Shown here in pieces: positions 1 through 5,102 of a DNA stretch of 10,363 nucleotides (positions are counted from its first letter, which is position 1; each line of letters opens with the position of its first letter). Made by a program: the position numbers and the translations under genes. Source of the stretch: UBA4729 sp038236865 (lineage in GTDB: Bacteria; Patescibacteriota; Saccharimonadia; Saccharimonadales; UBA4665); NCBI GenBank assembly GCA_038236865.1, contig JBBRZI010000034.1, positions 1 to 10,363 on the forward strand, given 5' to 3'. Under the pieces are notes generated by a model. That model was not told the origin of the DNA and did not search any database. It was given only the letters and a program-made list of their open reading frames with translations.

Positions 1-277
1 AATTGCACCTCATATTAAGTTCCCAAGAGGCGTTGTCGTAGCTGGAGCAAGCGGGTTCGCGGATCAGCAAGGCTTGGGCTGCGTCATTTGACGAAAGATC
101 AATCCCCCACATTCTCTGAGCCTGCCGTAGAATTGATTTCGGTAAAGACTGCCTCTTTTGAACCGCGCGTTTGAGAACTTCCAATGCACCAGGTGCCAGC
201 AGTGCGTAATCATCGGATGCCCTGAATAACAAGCGGAGATCGCGAACGGTCGGTACCAAAACAAGTGGTTGATACAT
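1..277 (-). CDS. Hypothetical protein, N-terminal 92 residues (runs off left edge)
   Basis: An open frame without a stop runs from the ATG at 277-275 to the window edge, so only the N-terminal 92 residues are visible. The start is supported by a good ribosome binding site, AGGGAG (288-283 on the minus strand), about 5-6 bases upstream. The protein begins MYQPLVLVPTVRDLRLLFRA and continues as a charged, soluble-looking sequence with no membrane segment or recognisable motif. I do not recognise the family. A possible promoter is GTTACA-15-TAGAAT (-10 at 350-345), which is weak. The terminator-like hairpin at 421-451 separates it from the next minus-strand gene upstream, so it probably forms its own transcription unit. 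The rest of the gene lies outside the window. Confidence 0.6.
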   Translation of the reverse strand, partial: MYQPLVLVPTVRDLRLLFRASDDYALLAPGALEVLKRAVQKRQSLPKSILRQAQRMWGIDLSSNDAAQALLIREPACSSYDNASWELNMRCN

Positions 278-420
278 AATTTCTCCCTGGAAAGGTACAG
301 GCCAACTGCGGAAACAGAGTCAGCTAACGAGGCCCTACTTTAGCATTCTATTGCCAAGAAGTCTATGTAACCTTTGTGCTTTAATACGAGCAATTTTTAA
401 TTCTTCTCCATACAAAATAC

Positions 421-451
421 AAAAAAAGCGGCTCGTTTATGCCACTTTTTT
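421..451 (-). terminator. Rho-independent terminator-like hairpin with T-run
   Basis: An A-run/T-run flanked hairpin: GTGGC (445-441) pairs with GCCGC (432-428) on the minus strand through one G-U pair, with an 8-base loop, followed by seven T. On the plus strand the same stem would hold a C-A mismatch, so the structure favours minus-strand RNA. That fits termination downstream of the small membrane protein gene (856 to 578). Confidence 0.6.
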
Positions 452-543
452 GGAATTATAACTGGCAGGGTCTGTGGGACGAACTTAGAACAATACAAAT
501 GCAACGATCAAAACCATTTAATATATAAATAACTTTGTTAGTT

Positions 544-567
544 GCCCGAGATTATACGCTCTCGGGC
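544..567 (-). other. Stem-loop just downstream of the small membrane protein gene
   Basis: GCCCGAG (544-550) and CTCGGGC (561-567) form a perfect 7-bp inverted repeat around a 10-base loop, 10 bases beyond the stop codon at 578. There is no real T-run after it on either strand, so it is more likely a 3'-end stabilising or attenuating hairpin than a complete intrinsic terminator. The rest of the 278-577 gap shows no further coding potential. Confidence 0.45.
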
Positions 568-577
568 GGCGTTGTTA

Positions 578-856
578 CTAATTGGAGATGGAGTGCCTTT
601 CGGCGAGGAGCTCCTTGTGTTTCAAAAAGAAATATAGGGAAGCGCCGCCAAAAACCGATGAAAGCACAGCCATGAATATGAGCCATCCGCCCTGAGTGCG
701 AAACGTATCATATGCCACCGACACTGCGTTGCTCGCGAAACCGAATACAGCGAAACCTGCGGAGAAGACACAGAAGGAGCGGGCAGCCTCAATGTCCGCG
801 TTCACCTTCGCCACGGTCCGTGCGGTTTGAGAAGCTGTGGGTCTTGCGTTTGACAT
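578..856 (-). CDS. Small two-helix membrane protein, 92 aa
   Basis: The frame can be extended upstream to 1177, but the ATG at 856 (MSNARPTASQ) is chosen because AGGAG lies 6 bases before it; the longer frame has no ribosome binding site. The real mRNA should also start near 940, given the promoter at 947-975. The first 24 residues are polar. Two hydrophobic stretches follow, about residues 26-48 and 57-79, separated by a short polar turn (DTFRTQGG). The protein ends in a charged tail (HKELLAERHSISN). It is therefore probably an integral inner-membrane hairpin with both ends on the same side. No family or catalytic motif is recognised and no partner gene is adjacent, so function is unknown. 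Membrane topology is inference from hydrophobicity. Confidence 0.7.
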   Translation of the reverse strand: MSNARPTASQTARTVAKVNADIEAARSFCVFSAGFAVFGFASNAVSVAYDTFRTQGGWLIFMAVLSSVFGGASLYFFLKHKELLAERHSISN

Positions 857-946
857 AACATCTCCTAGTTGTGAGTCCAACCAAAAGCTGGATAGCTCAA
901 TTGGTCTGGTTCTTCTGTGAAGTTGTGACATTTCAAAGATTATTAC

Positions 947-975
947 ATTATAGTATAACAAGTAATGAATGTCAA
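947..975 (-). promoter_or_regulatory. Consensus sigma-70-type promoter of the small membrane protein gene
   Basis: On the minus strand TTGACA (975-970) and TATAAT (952-947) are both perfect and exactly 17 bases apart. The start of transcription should fall near 940, leaving a leader of about 84 bases before the ATG at 856. Such a full match suggests strong, constitutive expression. Confidence 0.85.
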
Positions 976-1239
976 TAGACAAAAAGCGACCCAAATATCG
1001 CTGTTGTCGAAATAATTTCATGGCAGGGCGCTCAGTCCGATGATAGAACTTCACCCTTAAATTTGATACGTGATGGATGACCCCGTTTAAACCTTCTGAG
1101 TAACTTAAACGAGGATTACTTTCACGAGAGGAGTAATTAAGTACGAGTTGTGGCGCGTTTCGACGAGTCACATTCACAACGACACGGATTCGACAACTTT
1201 CTGCCTCCTAGATTATCGCAAATTTTTGGGCATGAAGAA
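976..1239. other. Non-coding stretch with inverted repeats
   Basis: No convincing gene is seen here. Short open frames on the plus strand (from about 1148) lack ribosome binding sites and overlap the structured 3' element of the next gene. CGTTTAA (1084-1090) and TTAAACG (1105-1111) form a 7-bp inverted repeat with a 14-base loop. GTTGTCGAA (1003-1011) recurs inverted as TTCGACAAC (1189-1197), but without further flanking similarity. Neither can be given a role. Confidence 0.35.
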
Positions 1240-1352
1240 GGGGCGCTTCTCCAATGTGTCTACTTGCGTAAAAAAATTGAATTTGCGCCCCTGCGGGGCG
1301 GAGGGCCAAGGATCGAAATCCAAGGCCCTCCAAGCCCCTAGGGACCGAAGTC
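1240..1352 (-). ncRNA. Structured 3' element of cassette A
   Basis: Directly after the stop codon, minus-strand RNA can fold in order into three structures: (1) a hairpin with GGAC-UUCG-GUCC around 1352-1341; (2) GGAGGGCC / GGCCCTCC (1331-1324 with 1307-1300), a symmetrical UU/UU internal loop, then GGAU-UUCG-AUCC; (3) CGCCCC-GCA-GGGGCG (1300-1286), followed after about nine bases by a seven-T run. GCGCCCC at 1246-1240 can compete for the GGGGCGC arm of hairpin 3. The element recurs at 3313-3429 with a compensatory base change in hairpin 2. It may act as terminator, 3'-end protector or recombination site; the role is unknown. Confidence 0.7.
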
Positions 1353-2174
1353 CTAGCTCTGCAACTCCCTGAGCACCGGCGCCGCCCACCCGTAGCTGCG
1401 GTAGCCGACCCAGTCGGCGTCGAACCCGGCCCCGCGGCCGATGCGGTGCCAGTCCACGTACAGAGCGCACGGCTCGGAGTCGCCGGGAAACGTCACGACG
1501 GTGCCGGGCATGTCCGAGTACGGGAGGTTCTCACCGTCCTGCTCCATGAAGAGCTGGGTGAGAACACCGTAGATGGAGATGACCTCGAGCTGGGCGAGGA
1601 TCTCGCCCGTGCCCTTGGCCTGCTCGCGAACCTCGATGAGCGTGCGACCGTCCTCCGGCTCCCAGTGTGCCACGAGGTCGATGTTGACCAAGTGGATACC
1701 GGGCTCGTAGGAACGAGCCAGCTCGTGCAGGCGGAGGTGCTCGGCGTCGACCTTGAGCTCTGGCCAGCGCCAGGCGTCGGGCAGTTCGCCCTGGTACACC
1801 TTGTACCACATCTCGAACGTCTCCTCGAGGGAGGCGAACTGGACGTGGAAGCCGAAGATGTTGTCGACGCCCTGGACGTGGTCATCTGGCACGAATGCCA
1901 GCTGAGCCTCGGCCTTGGCGAAGTCCTCGTCGGTGAACCGGTTGTTCCAGTACTTGGTGCTGTACTCCCGCAAGCGGGCGAGCCAGTCGAACGGGGACAC
2001 CAGCATGCCGCTGTAGCGGTCGAAGCGGGCGTCCGGCGGGAAGATGTGCTCGAGGATGTCCTGCAGAGGCTTCCTGATCTGGAGCGGCGACAGTGCGCCA
2101 CCCAGAAGCTGCTTCTGGATCTCGTAGAGCTGGGCGAAGGATCGCTCCAGGTCGCGGTCAACGGTAACGGTCAT
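1353..2174 (-). CDS. GC-rich orphan cassette protein, copy A, 273 aa
   Basis: I do not recognise a named family. The start at 2174 (MTVTVDRDLE) is preceded by AAAGGA six bases upstream; an in-frame ATG at 2204 lies inside the structured leader and lacks such a site. The product looks soluble, with no signal peptide or membrane segment. It has a variable N-terminal third and a conserved remainder: HVQFASLEET near 110-119, PDAWRWP near 132-138, YEPGIH at 156, AHWEPE near 169-174, RTLIEVREQAK near 177-187, EQDGENLPY near 211-219, and a terminal WAAPVLRE. Over the 115 residues from YEPGIH it is identical to copy B at 83 positions by my count. Local GC is high (41 of 60 bases at 1621-1680, against 30 of 60 at 6001-6060), which suggests transfer or an unusual codon regime. 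No catalytic signature is evident. Function is unknown. Confidence 0.75.
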   Translation of the reverse strand: MTVTVDRDLERSFAQLYEIQKQLLGGALSPLQIRKPLQDILEHIFPPDARFDRYSGMLVSPFDWLARLREYSTKYWNNRFTDEDFAKAEAQLAFVPDDHVQGVDNIFGFHVQFASLEETFEMWYKVYQGELPDAWRWPELKVDAEHLRLHELARSYEPGIHLVNIDLVAHWEPEDGRTLIEVREQAKGTGEILAQLEVISIYGVLTQLFMEQDGENLPYSDMPGTVVTFPGDSEPCALYVDWHRIGRGAGFDADWVGYRSYGWAAPVLRELQS

Positions 2175-2205
2175 GATCTGTCCTTTGTGCTGTGCCGCAA
2201 ACATT

Positions 2206-2322
2206 CCGTCGCCTCAGGGACGACGGTCTCAACATAGGTATTGAGAACGGCATACTGAATCCGTCACTAGACAGATGCAAAATACCGCTCTCAAAGGAAT
2301 TGTAGCTATATTGTCAAAATAC
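2206..2322 (-). promoter_or_regulatory. Structured, possibly switching 5' leader of cassette A
   Basis: The leader runs from near the predicted +1 to 31 bases before the ATG. Hairpin L1 pairs TTGAGAGCGGT (2294-2284) with GCCGTTCTCAA (2251-2241) using G-U pairs, and has an inner stem ATCTGTC-TAGT-GACGGAT (2276-2259). L2 pairs CCGTCG and CGACGG (2226-2206). A further TTGAGA at 2232-2227 can compete for the TCTCAA arm of L1. Copy B keeps the same architecture with a different L2 sequence, which points to a functional RNA. The block GTATTTTGACAATATA (2322-2307) is identical in both copies. The ligand or trigger, if any, is unknown. Confidence 0.6.
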
Positions 2323-2328
2323 CGGTTA

Positions 2329-2357
2329 ATTATACTACTAAATGCTTATGTTGTCAA
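2329..2357 (-). promoter_or_regulatory. Consensus promoter of cassette A
   Basis: TTGACA (2357-2352) and TATAAT (2334-2329) are perfect and 17 bases apart, predicting a start near 2322 and a leader of about 150 bases. The same promoter stands in front of cassette B. Confidence 0.85.
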
Positions 2358-2369
2358 TACCCCGCCAGC

Positions 2370-3225
2370 GGGTTCTCTTAACGAGTTGGTACAAGCATTA
2401 GTGTGTTTTCCGCATAGGCAAGGGGTGAATCGAACAATTCCGGCGATGAAAATCTGAAGCAGAATTCTCGTACATAATCGGGGAACTTTTCCGGTGTAAC
2501 ATGGTGGTACATGCGCCTAATGAAGGTTCTGAGGTTAGCGAATACGCCCTCAATCTCACTAGTATGTTCAAATTCAAACTTAGCATGAATGTCTCTTGAG
2601 TGCTCTACGGGCCAGCTGCTCCCAATGTTCTTGTAGATACTGCCTCCATCCGTCCAGAGCTTAGACCCAGGCTGTACCTTGTCGAAGAGGAAGCGTACGG
2701 CATGCTGCTTCTGAGGATGGCTCTGGTAGATGAGCTGATAGGCCAGTTTGCGACTGCCCACCTGCTTACCAGCCATGAGACACCAGTCGGTGAAGAAAGC
2801 CTCATCTAACTGCACGATGGATTCAAGGACATGGTATTCCTCGGGTAAATGCACTCTAAACTGGTCATACCAATGGTAGACGCTAACTTCAGAGAGGCCG
2901 GTCAAGTGGTGGGTTTGCTTTACCGGAATCTTTTTCGTCCAACACCACAACAGCATCCACCACTGCTGGAGTGGGAGCTTCATGTTGCGAAGCCAGGTGT
3001 GCGAAAGGAGCGAGAACTTAGCTCGGCATCTCGGGCAGCGGTAGCGGCCCTCGTATGCCCTAACATTGGTGTAATGGCACTCCGGGCAGAACAGCTGCGT
3101 ACTGCCGAAGATGCAGTGTCTTAAGTGTTTCTGAATCTTTGTTTCACTGGGTATTTGGTTGAGCTGGTACATATCCATATGGTACGTCTCCTTGTTAGAG
3201 TTGTACCAACTGGTTTAGATTACCC
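2370..3225 (-). mobile_element. IS1595-family (ISXO2-like) insertion sequence, 856 bp
   Basis: The imperfect terminal inverted repeats are about 25 bp. The left end starts GGGTTCTCTTAACG at 2370; the right end read inward starts GGGTAATCTAAACC at 3225. Both then share AGTTGGTACAA (2384-2394, and inverted at 3201-3211). The element holds one transposase gene whose stop codon lies inside the left repeat. No clean 8-bp target duplication is visible: the flanks are CCGCCAGC on the left, and CCGCCCCA or, shifted by two bases, GCCCCAGC on the right (6 of 8 matching the left). GC-rich palindromes overlap both ends (2361-2372 and 3224-3241). The exact ends are therefore uncertain by a few bases. Confidence 0.8.
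2378..3178 (-). CDS. IS1595-family transposase (ISXO2-like DDE domain), 266 aa
   Basis: This enzyme would cut and join the ends of its insertion sequence. An N-terminal zinc ribbon is visible at C31, C34, C48 and C51 (CPEC and CPRC knuckles), followed by a helical, tryptophan-rich linker with a likely helix-turn-helix near residues 84-106. The ISXO2-like catalytic domain follows: D125 in QLDEAFF, D177 in WTDGGS, then the conserved block SEIEGVFANLRTFIRRMYHH (207-226), which supplies the third acidic residue (probably E210). The domain ends in the family pattern YVREFCFRF. The length is usual for the family and the frame is intact, so it may still be active. AAGGAG stands about 10 bases before the ATG at 3178. 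It lies between, and on the same strand as, the two cassette genes. Confidence 0.9.
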   Translation of the reverse strand: MDMYQLNQIPSETKIQKHLRHCIFGSTQLFCPECHYTNVRAYEGRYRCPRCRAKFSLLSHTWLRNMKLPLQQWWMLLWCWTKKIPVKQTHHLTGLSEVSVYHWYDQFRVHLPEEYHVLESIVQLDEAFFTDWCLMAGKQVGSRKLAYQLIYQSHPQKQHAVRFLFDKVQPGSKLWTDGGSIYKNIGSSWPVEHSRDIHAKFEFEHTSEIEGVFANLRTFIRRMYHHVTPEKFPDYVREFCFRFSSPELFDSPLAYAENTLMLVPTR

Positions 3226-3241
3226 CCGCCCCAGCGGGGCG
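3224..3241. repeat. GC-rich palindrome at the right end of the insertion sequence
   Basis: Two overlapping hairpins are possible: CCCCGC-CCCA-GCGGGG (3224-3239) or CGCCCC-AGC-GGGGCG (3227-3241). The second has the same stem as hairpin 3 of the cassette 3' elements (loop AGC instead of TGC). A related palindrome, CCCGC-CA-GCGGG, overlaps the left end (2361-2372). They may be part of the insertion sequence ends or of the target site. Confidence 0.5.
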
Positions 3242-3312
3242 ATACTATTTGCCAAGAGACTGTAAAATTTTGTCATACTTCCAGCCTTGTTAGAAAGAAT
3301 AAATACGAAGAA

Positions 3313-3429
3313 GGGGCGCGATTTCTCCCGGTACCGCTTGCGCGGCCGGAAAATTTGCGCCCCTGCGGGGCGGAGGGCCAAGGGTCGAAACCCAAGGCCC
3401 TCCAAGCCCCTAGGAACAAGTCCCAAGTA
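3313..3429 (-). ncRNA. Structured 3' element of cassette B
   Basis: This is the second copy of the element at 1240-1352. Hairpin 2 is GGAGGGCC / GGCCCTCC (3403-3396 with 3379-3372) with the inner stem GGGU-UUCG-ACCC. One inner base pair is changed on both sides relative to copy A (A1312-T1319 becomes G3384-C3391 on the plus strand). Hairpin 3 (3372-3358) and the competing GCGCCCC arm (3319-3313) are unchanged. The spacer between the two GGGGCGC/GCGCCCC arms is 37 bases, against 38 in copy A. It is largely different in sequence and carries an extra hairpin with a CCGC-TTGC-GCGG core. Confidence 0.7.
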
Positions 3430-4233
3430 CTACGACTCCCTGAGCACCGGCGCCGCCCACTTGCTGCTGCGGTTGCCGACCCAGCGGGCGTTCAGCCCGG
3501 CCCCGCGGCTGAACGGGTCCCAGCGCACGCACAGAGCGTACGGCCTGGAGTCGCCGGGAACCGTCACGACTGTGCCCGGCATGTCGGCGTAGGGAAGGTT
3601 TTCACCATCCTGTTCGCGGAGCAGCTCGGAGTGAAGGCCGTAGGCACTCATGACTTCGAACTGGGCGAGGATCTCGTCCGTGCTCTTGGCCTGCTTGCGA
3701 ACCTCGATGAGCGTGCGCCCACCCTCGGGCTCCCAGTGAGCGACGAGGTTGATCCGGACTACGTGGATGCCGGGCTCATACGTCTTCACGTTGGAGCCCA
3801 GCAGACACAGGTGCTCAGCGTCGACCCGAAGCACGGGCCAGCGCCAGCTGTCCGGCTGCTCTCCGACATACACACGCCACCACATCTCGACCGTCTCCTC
3901 GAGGGAGTCGAACTGGACGTGGAGGATGGCGAGGTCGTCGATGCACTGGGTGTGACCCAGCCAGGACTGCGCAACTTCGCGCTCGATGGCCGAGAACTGC
4001 TCCTCGGTCAGCCGATTTTCCCAGTACTGGGCGTTGTAGCGCCGCAGGAGGTCGAGCTGGTTGCCCAGCATCAGAAGCTTGCCCTCGAAGCGAGCATCCT
4101 GACTCAGCTTGCCCTCGATGATGTCCTGGAGCGCCTTGCGGACGCTACGGGCGTCTAGCGAGCCGTTGCCGACCCGCTTCATGATCTCGTGCGACTGGCC
4201 GCTGATGCGGACCATCTCGTCGGTGGTGGCCAT
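3430..4233 (-). CDS. GC-rich orphan cassette protein, copy B, 267 aa
   Basis: Paralogue of the 273-residue product of cassette A; the family is not recognised. The ATG at 4233 (MATTDEMVRI) has AGGAAGAGG about five bases upstream. Conserved landmarks shared with copy A are HVQFDSLEETVEMW near 105-118, PDSWRWP near 127-133, YEPGIH at 152, LVAHWEPE, RTLIEVRKQAK, EQDGENLPY, DMPGTVVT and the terminal WAAPVLRE. The first ~60 residues align poorly, while the last 115 before the end are 72% identical with no gap. Such a pattern (variable N-terminus, constant C-terminus) is seen where the N-terminus meets a changing partner, but that is inference. No membrane segment, signal peptide or catalytic motif is visible. 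The long plus-strand open frame opposite it is a by-product of high GC. Confidence 0.75.
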   Translation of the reverse strand: MATTDEMVRISGQSHEIMKRVGNGSLDARSVRKALQDIIEGKLSQDARFEGKLLMLGNQLDLLRRYNAQYWENRLTEEQFSAIEREVAQSWLGHTQCIDDLAILHVQFDSLEETVEMWWRVYVGEQPDSWRWPVLRVDAEHLCLLGSNVKTYEPGIHVVRINLVAHWEPEGGRTLIEVRKQAKSTDEILAQFEVMSAYGLHSELLREQDGENLPYADMPGTVVTVPGDSRPYALCVRWDPFSRGAGLNARWVGNRSSKWAAPVLRES

Positions 4234-4258
4234 GATGGCCTCTTCCTGCCGTAGGGCT

Positions 4259-4377
4259 TCACCGATGGCAGCATGCCAGCAGTGATCTCAACTTGTCATT
4301 GAGAACGGCATACTGCATCTAAGATTTAGGTGCAAAACGCCGCTCTCAACAGAGCCGTCGTTATATTGTCAAAATAC
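4259..4377 (-). promoter_or_regulatory. Structured, possibly switching 5' leader of cassette B
   Basis: L1 pairs TTGAGAGCGGC (4349-4339) with GCCGTTCTCAA (4309-4299); the single G-U pair would be an A-C mismatch on the other strand, so the fold belongs to minus-strand RNA. The inner stem lies at 4334-4314. L2 (4285-4259) pairs TCACTG with CGGTGA around an inner TGGCA-TGC-TGCCA stem, unrelated in sequence to L2 of copy A. A competing TTGAGA is at 4291-4286. L1 internal-loop sequences TTTTGCA and CAGTATGCCG are kept in both copies. Confidence 0.6.
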
Positions 4378-4383
4378 TGGTGA

Positions 4384-4412
4384 ATTATACTACAATACGC
4401 TTACGTTGTCAA
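4384..4412 (-). promoter_or_regulatory. Consensus promoter of cassette B
   Basis: TTGACA (4412-4407) and TATAAT (4389-4384) are perfect with a 17-base spacer. The -35 box overlaps by two bases the outer arm of the hairpin that ends the upstream DUF4352-like gene, so the two transcription units abut directly. The predicted start is near 4377. Confidence 0.85.
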
Positions 4413-4446
4413 GAAGCCGCAGCTCTGTTGATGGTTGCGGCTTCTT
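4411..4446 (-). terminator. Hairpin ending the DUF4352-like gene
   Basis: AAGAAGCCGCA (4411-4421) and TGCGGCTTCTT (4436-4446) form a perfect 11-bp stem with a 14-base loop, 26 bases past the stop codon at 4473. The T content after the stem is modest on the minus strand (the GCTTCTTGACA region), so it may terminate incompletely and allow some read-through into cassette B. Confidence 0.6.
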
Positions 4447-4472
4447 GATTAATCTTGGTATGGGGTGGGGCG

Positions 4473-5039
4473 TTACTTTAAATTGACTTTGACTCCGCCC
4501 GAGAAAGCGCTATCGTGTAGCTCAGCTGTCGCAATGCTAGCTCCCTTAGGAACATCAAAGGCGATAGTACCAGTAACGGAGTTGCCCGGGTTTATCTGGT
4601 TGAGGAATGTACTACCGTCGGGATTAGCGTAAGTGGAGGCGACGCTGTCAGCTGATAGCTTGTTATTGCTTCCGTCATAGACATATTCGTTTGAGGCGTC
4701 AAACAGTTGCGCCTGATTACCTATATTCTTGACCGTGAGGTTCATGAGGCAGTACTCACCTTGAGCAGTTTTGGTCAGATATTGGTTTGTTCCAACTGTG
4801 GTGTCGCCACATTTGAAGCTGTTGACCGTGAATTCAAACTTACCATCTTGAGCCGCCTGACCAATGCCGACGGTCTTAGCTCCACTAGAGGCCTGCTTGG
4901 TACTACCAGATGGGGTATTGGTACTGCTTTTGTTGCCACCGGCAGCCGAGGCAATGACCCCGATTACAATTAGTCCAAGTATGACGGACATGATCTTGTG
5001 CCGTGCAAACCAATTTTTCTTTTTCTCCTGGTCGCTCAT
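4473..5039 (-). CDS. Membrane-anchored DUF4352-like protein, 188 aa
   Basis: Residues 1-15 are basic and cytoplasmic (MSDQEKKKNWFARHK), residues 17-34 form one hydrophobic segment, and a Ser/Thr/Gly-rich linker (36-55) leads to an extracytoplasmic domain (about 57-188). The domain pattern GQAAQDGKFEFTV, YCLMNLTVKNIG, LFDASNEYVYDG and INPGNSVTGTIAFDVPKG fits the Ig-like beta-sandwich called DUF4352 (related to the MPT63/antigen fold). C77 and C97 are placed for the disulfide common in that family. It is probably a single-pass protein (no lipobox cysteine is seen) displayed outside the membrane; a role in binding or stress at the envelope is inference. AAGGAG precedes the ATG at 5039 by about 10 bases. 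Its promoter (5074-5102) is covered by two palindromic operators, and an XRE regulator is divergent to it. Confidence 0.8.
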   Translation of the reverse strand: MSDQEKKKNWFARHKIMSVILGLIVIGVIASAAGGNKSSTNTPSGSTKQASSGAKTVGIGQAAQDGKFEFTVNSFKCGDTTVGTNQYLTKTAQGEYCLMNLTVKNIGNQAQLFDASNEYVYDGSNNKLSADSVASTYANPDGSTFLNQINPGNSVTGTIAFDVPKGASIATAELHDSAFSGGVKVNLK

Positions 5040-5054
5040 AAGTGTAAATCTCCT

Positions 5055-5068
5055 TAATCAAATGATTA
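5055..5068. promoter_or_regulatory. Operator 1: palindrome TAATCAAATGATTA
   Basis: A 6-bp inverted repeat (TAATCA / TGATTA) with a two-base centre, identical to the site at 5096-5109. It covers the predicted transcription start of the DUF4352-like gene (about 5067). The centre-to-centre distance to site 2 is 41 bp, near four helical turns, so two dimers could sit on the same DNA face. Confidence 0.7.
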
Positions 5069-5073
5069 CACAA

Positions 5074-5102
5074 GTTATAGCATAAGCTTGAATTGTAATC
5101 AA
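5074..5102 (-). promoter_or_regulatory. Promoter of the DUF4352-like gene, bracketed by operators
   Basis: TTGATT (5102-5097) and TATAAC (5079-5074) are 17 bases apart, and a TG one base before the -10 box makes it an extended -10 promoter. The -35 box lies inside operator 2, and the start falls in operator 1, a layout expected for repression. Confidence 0.7.

Larger units (their letters stand above)
1240..2357 (-). repeat. Cassette A: promoter, leader, orphan gene and 3' element
   Basis: This unit matches, part by part and in the same orientation, the unit at 3313-4412. Shared parts are the TTGACA-17-TATAAT promoter, an identical 16-base block at the transcription start, the two-hairpin leader, the paralogous gene and the 3' hairpin element. 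The insertion sequence at 2370-3225 begins 12 bases upstream of its -35 box. Confidence 0.75.
3313..4412 (-). repeat. Cassette B: second copy of the promoter-leader-gene-3' element unit
   Basis: It is a direct repeat of the unit at 1240-2357 in the same orientation, diverged mainly in the N-terminal coding third, in the loop sequences of the leader and in the spacer of the 3' element. The outer edges are set by the -35 box (4412) and the distal GCGCCCC arm (3313). Confidence 0.75.

Noticed and set aside
64..264. 66-residue minus-strand frame
   Set aside because: It lies in another frame of the better supported gene 277 to <1 and has no ribosome binding site.
857..1177. N-terminal extension of the small membrane protein (199 aa in total)
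   Set aside because: It lacks a ribosome binding site, includes the promoter of the gene itself, and the internal ATG at 856 has AGGAG at the right distance.
1003..1197. Inverted 9-mer GTTGTCGAA / TTCGACAAC as ends of a small mobile element
   Set aside because: Similarity stops at nine bases, there is no target duplication and nothing element-like between; chance is likely.
1446..2237. Long plus-strand open frame (263 aa) opposite the cassette A gene, with a counterpart at 3355-4158
   Set aside because: The minus-strand genes have consensus promoters, leaders, ribosome binding sites and conservative protein-level conservation. The plus-strand frames have no start signals, and both run into structured elements outside the genes. 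GC-rich codon usage explains the open antisense frames.
1240..3403. Repeated hairpins as a CRISPR array or integron attachment sites
   Set aside because: There are only two copies, about 2 kb apart with genes between, and no spacers or integrase; attC-type sites would need the R/L box pattern, which I do not see. Integron-like mobility stays only an analogy.
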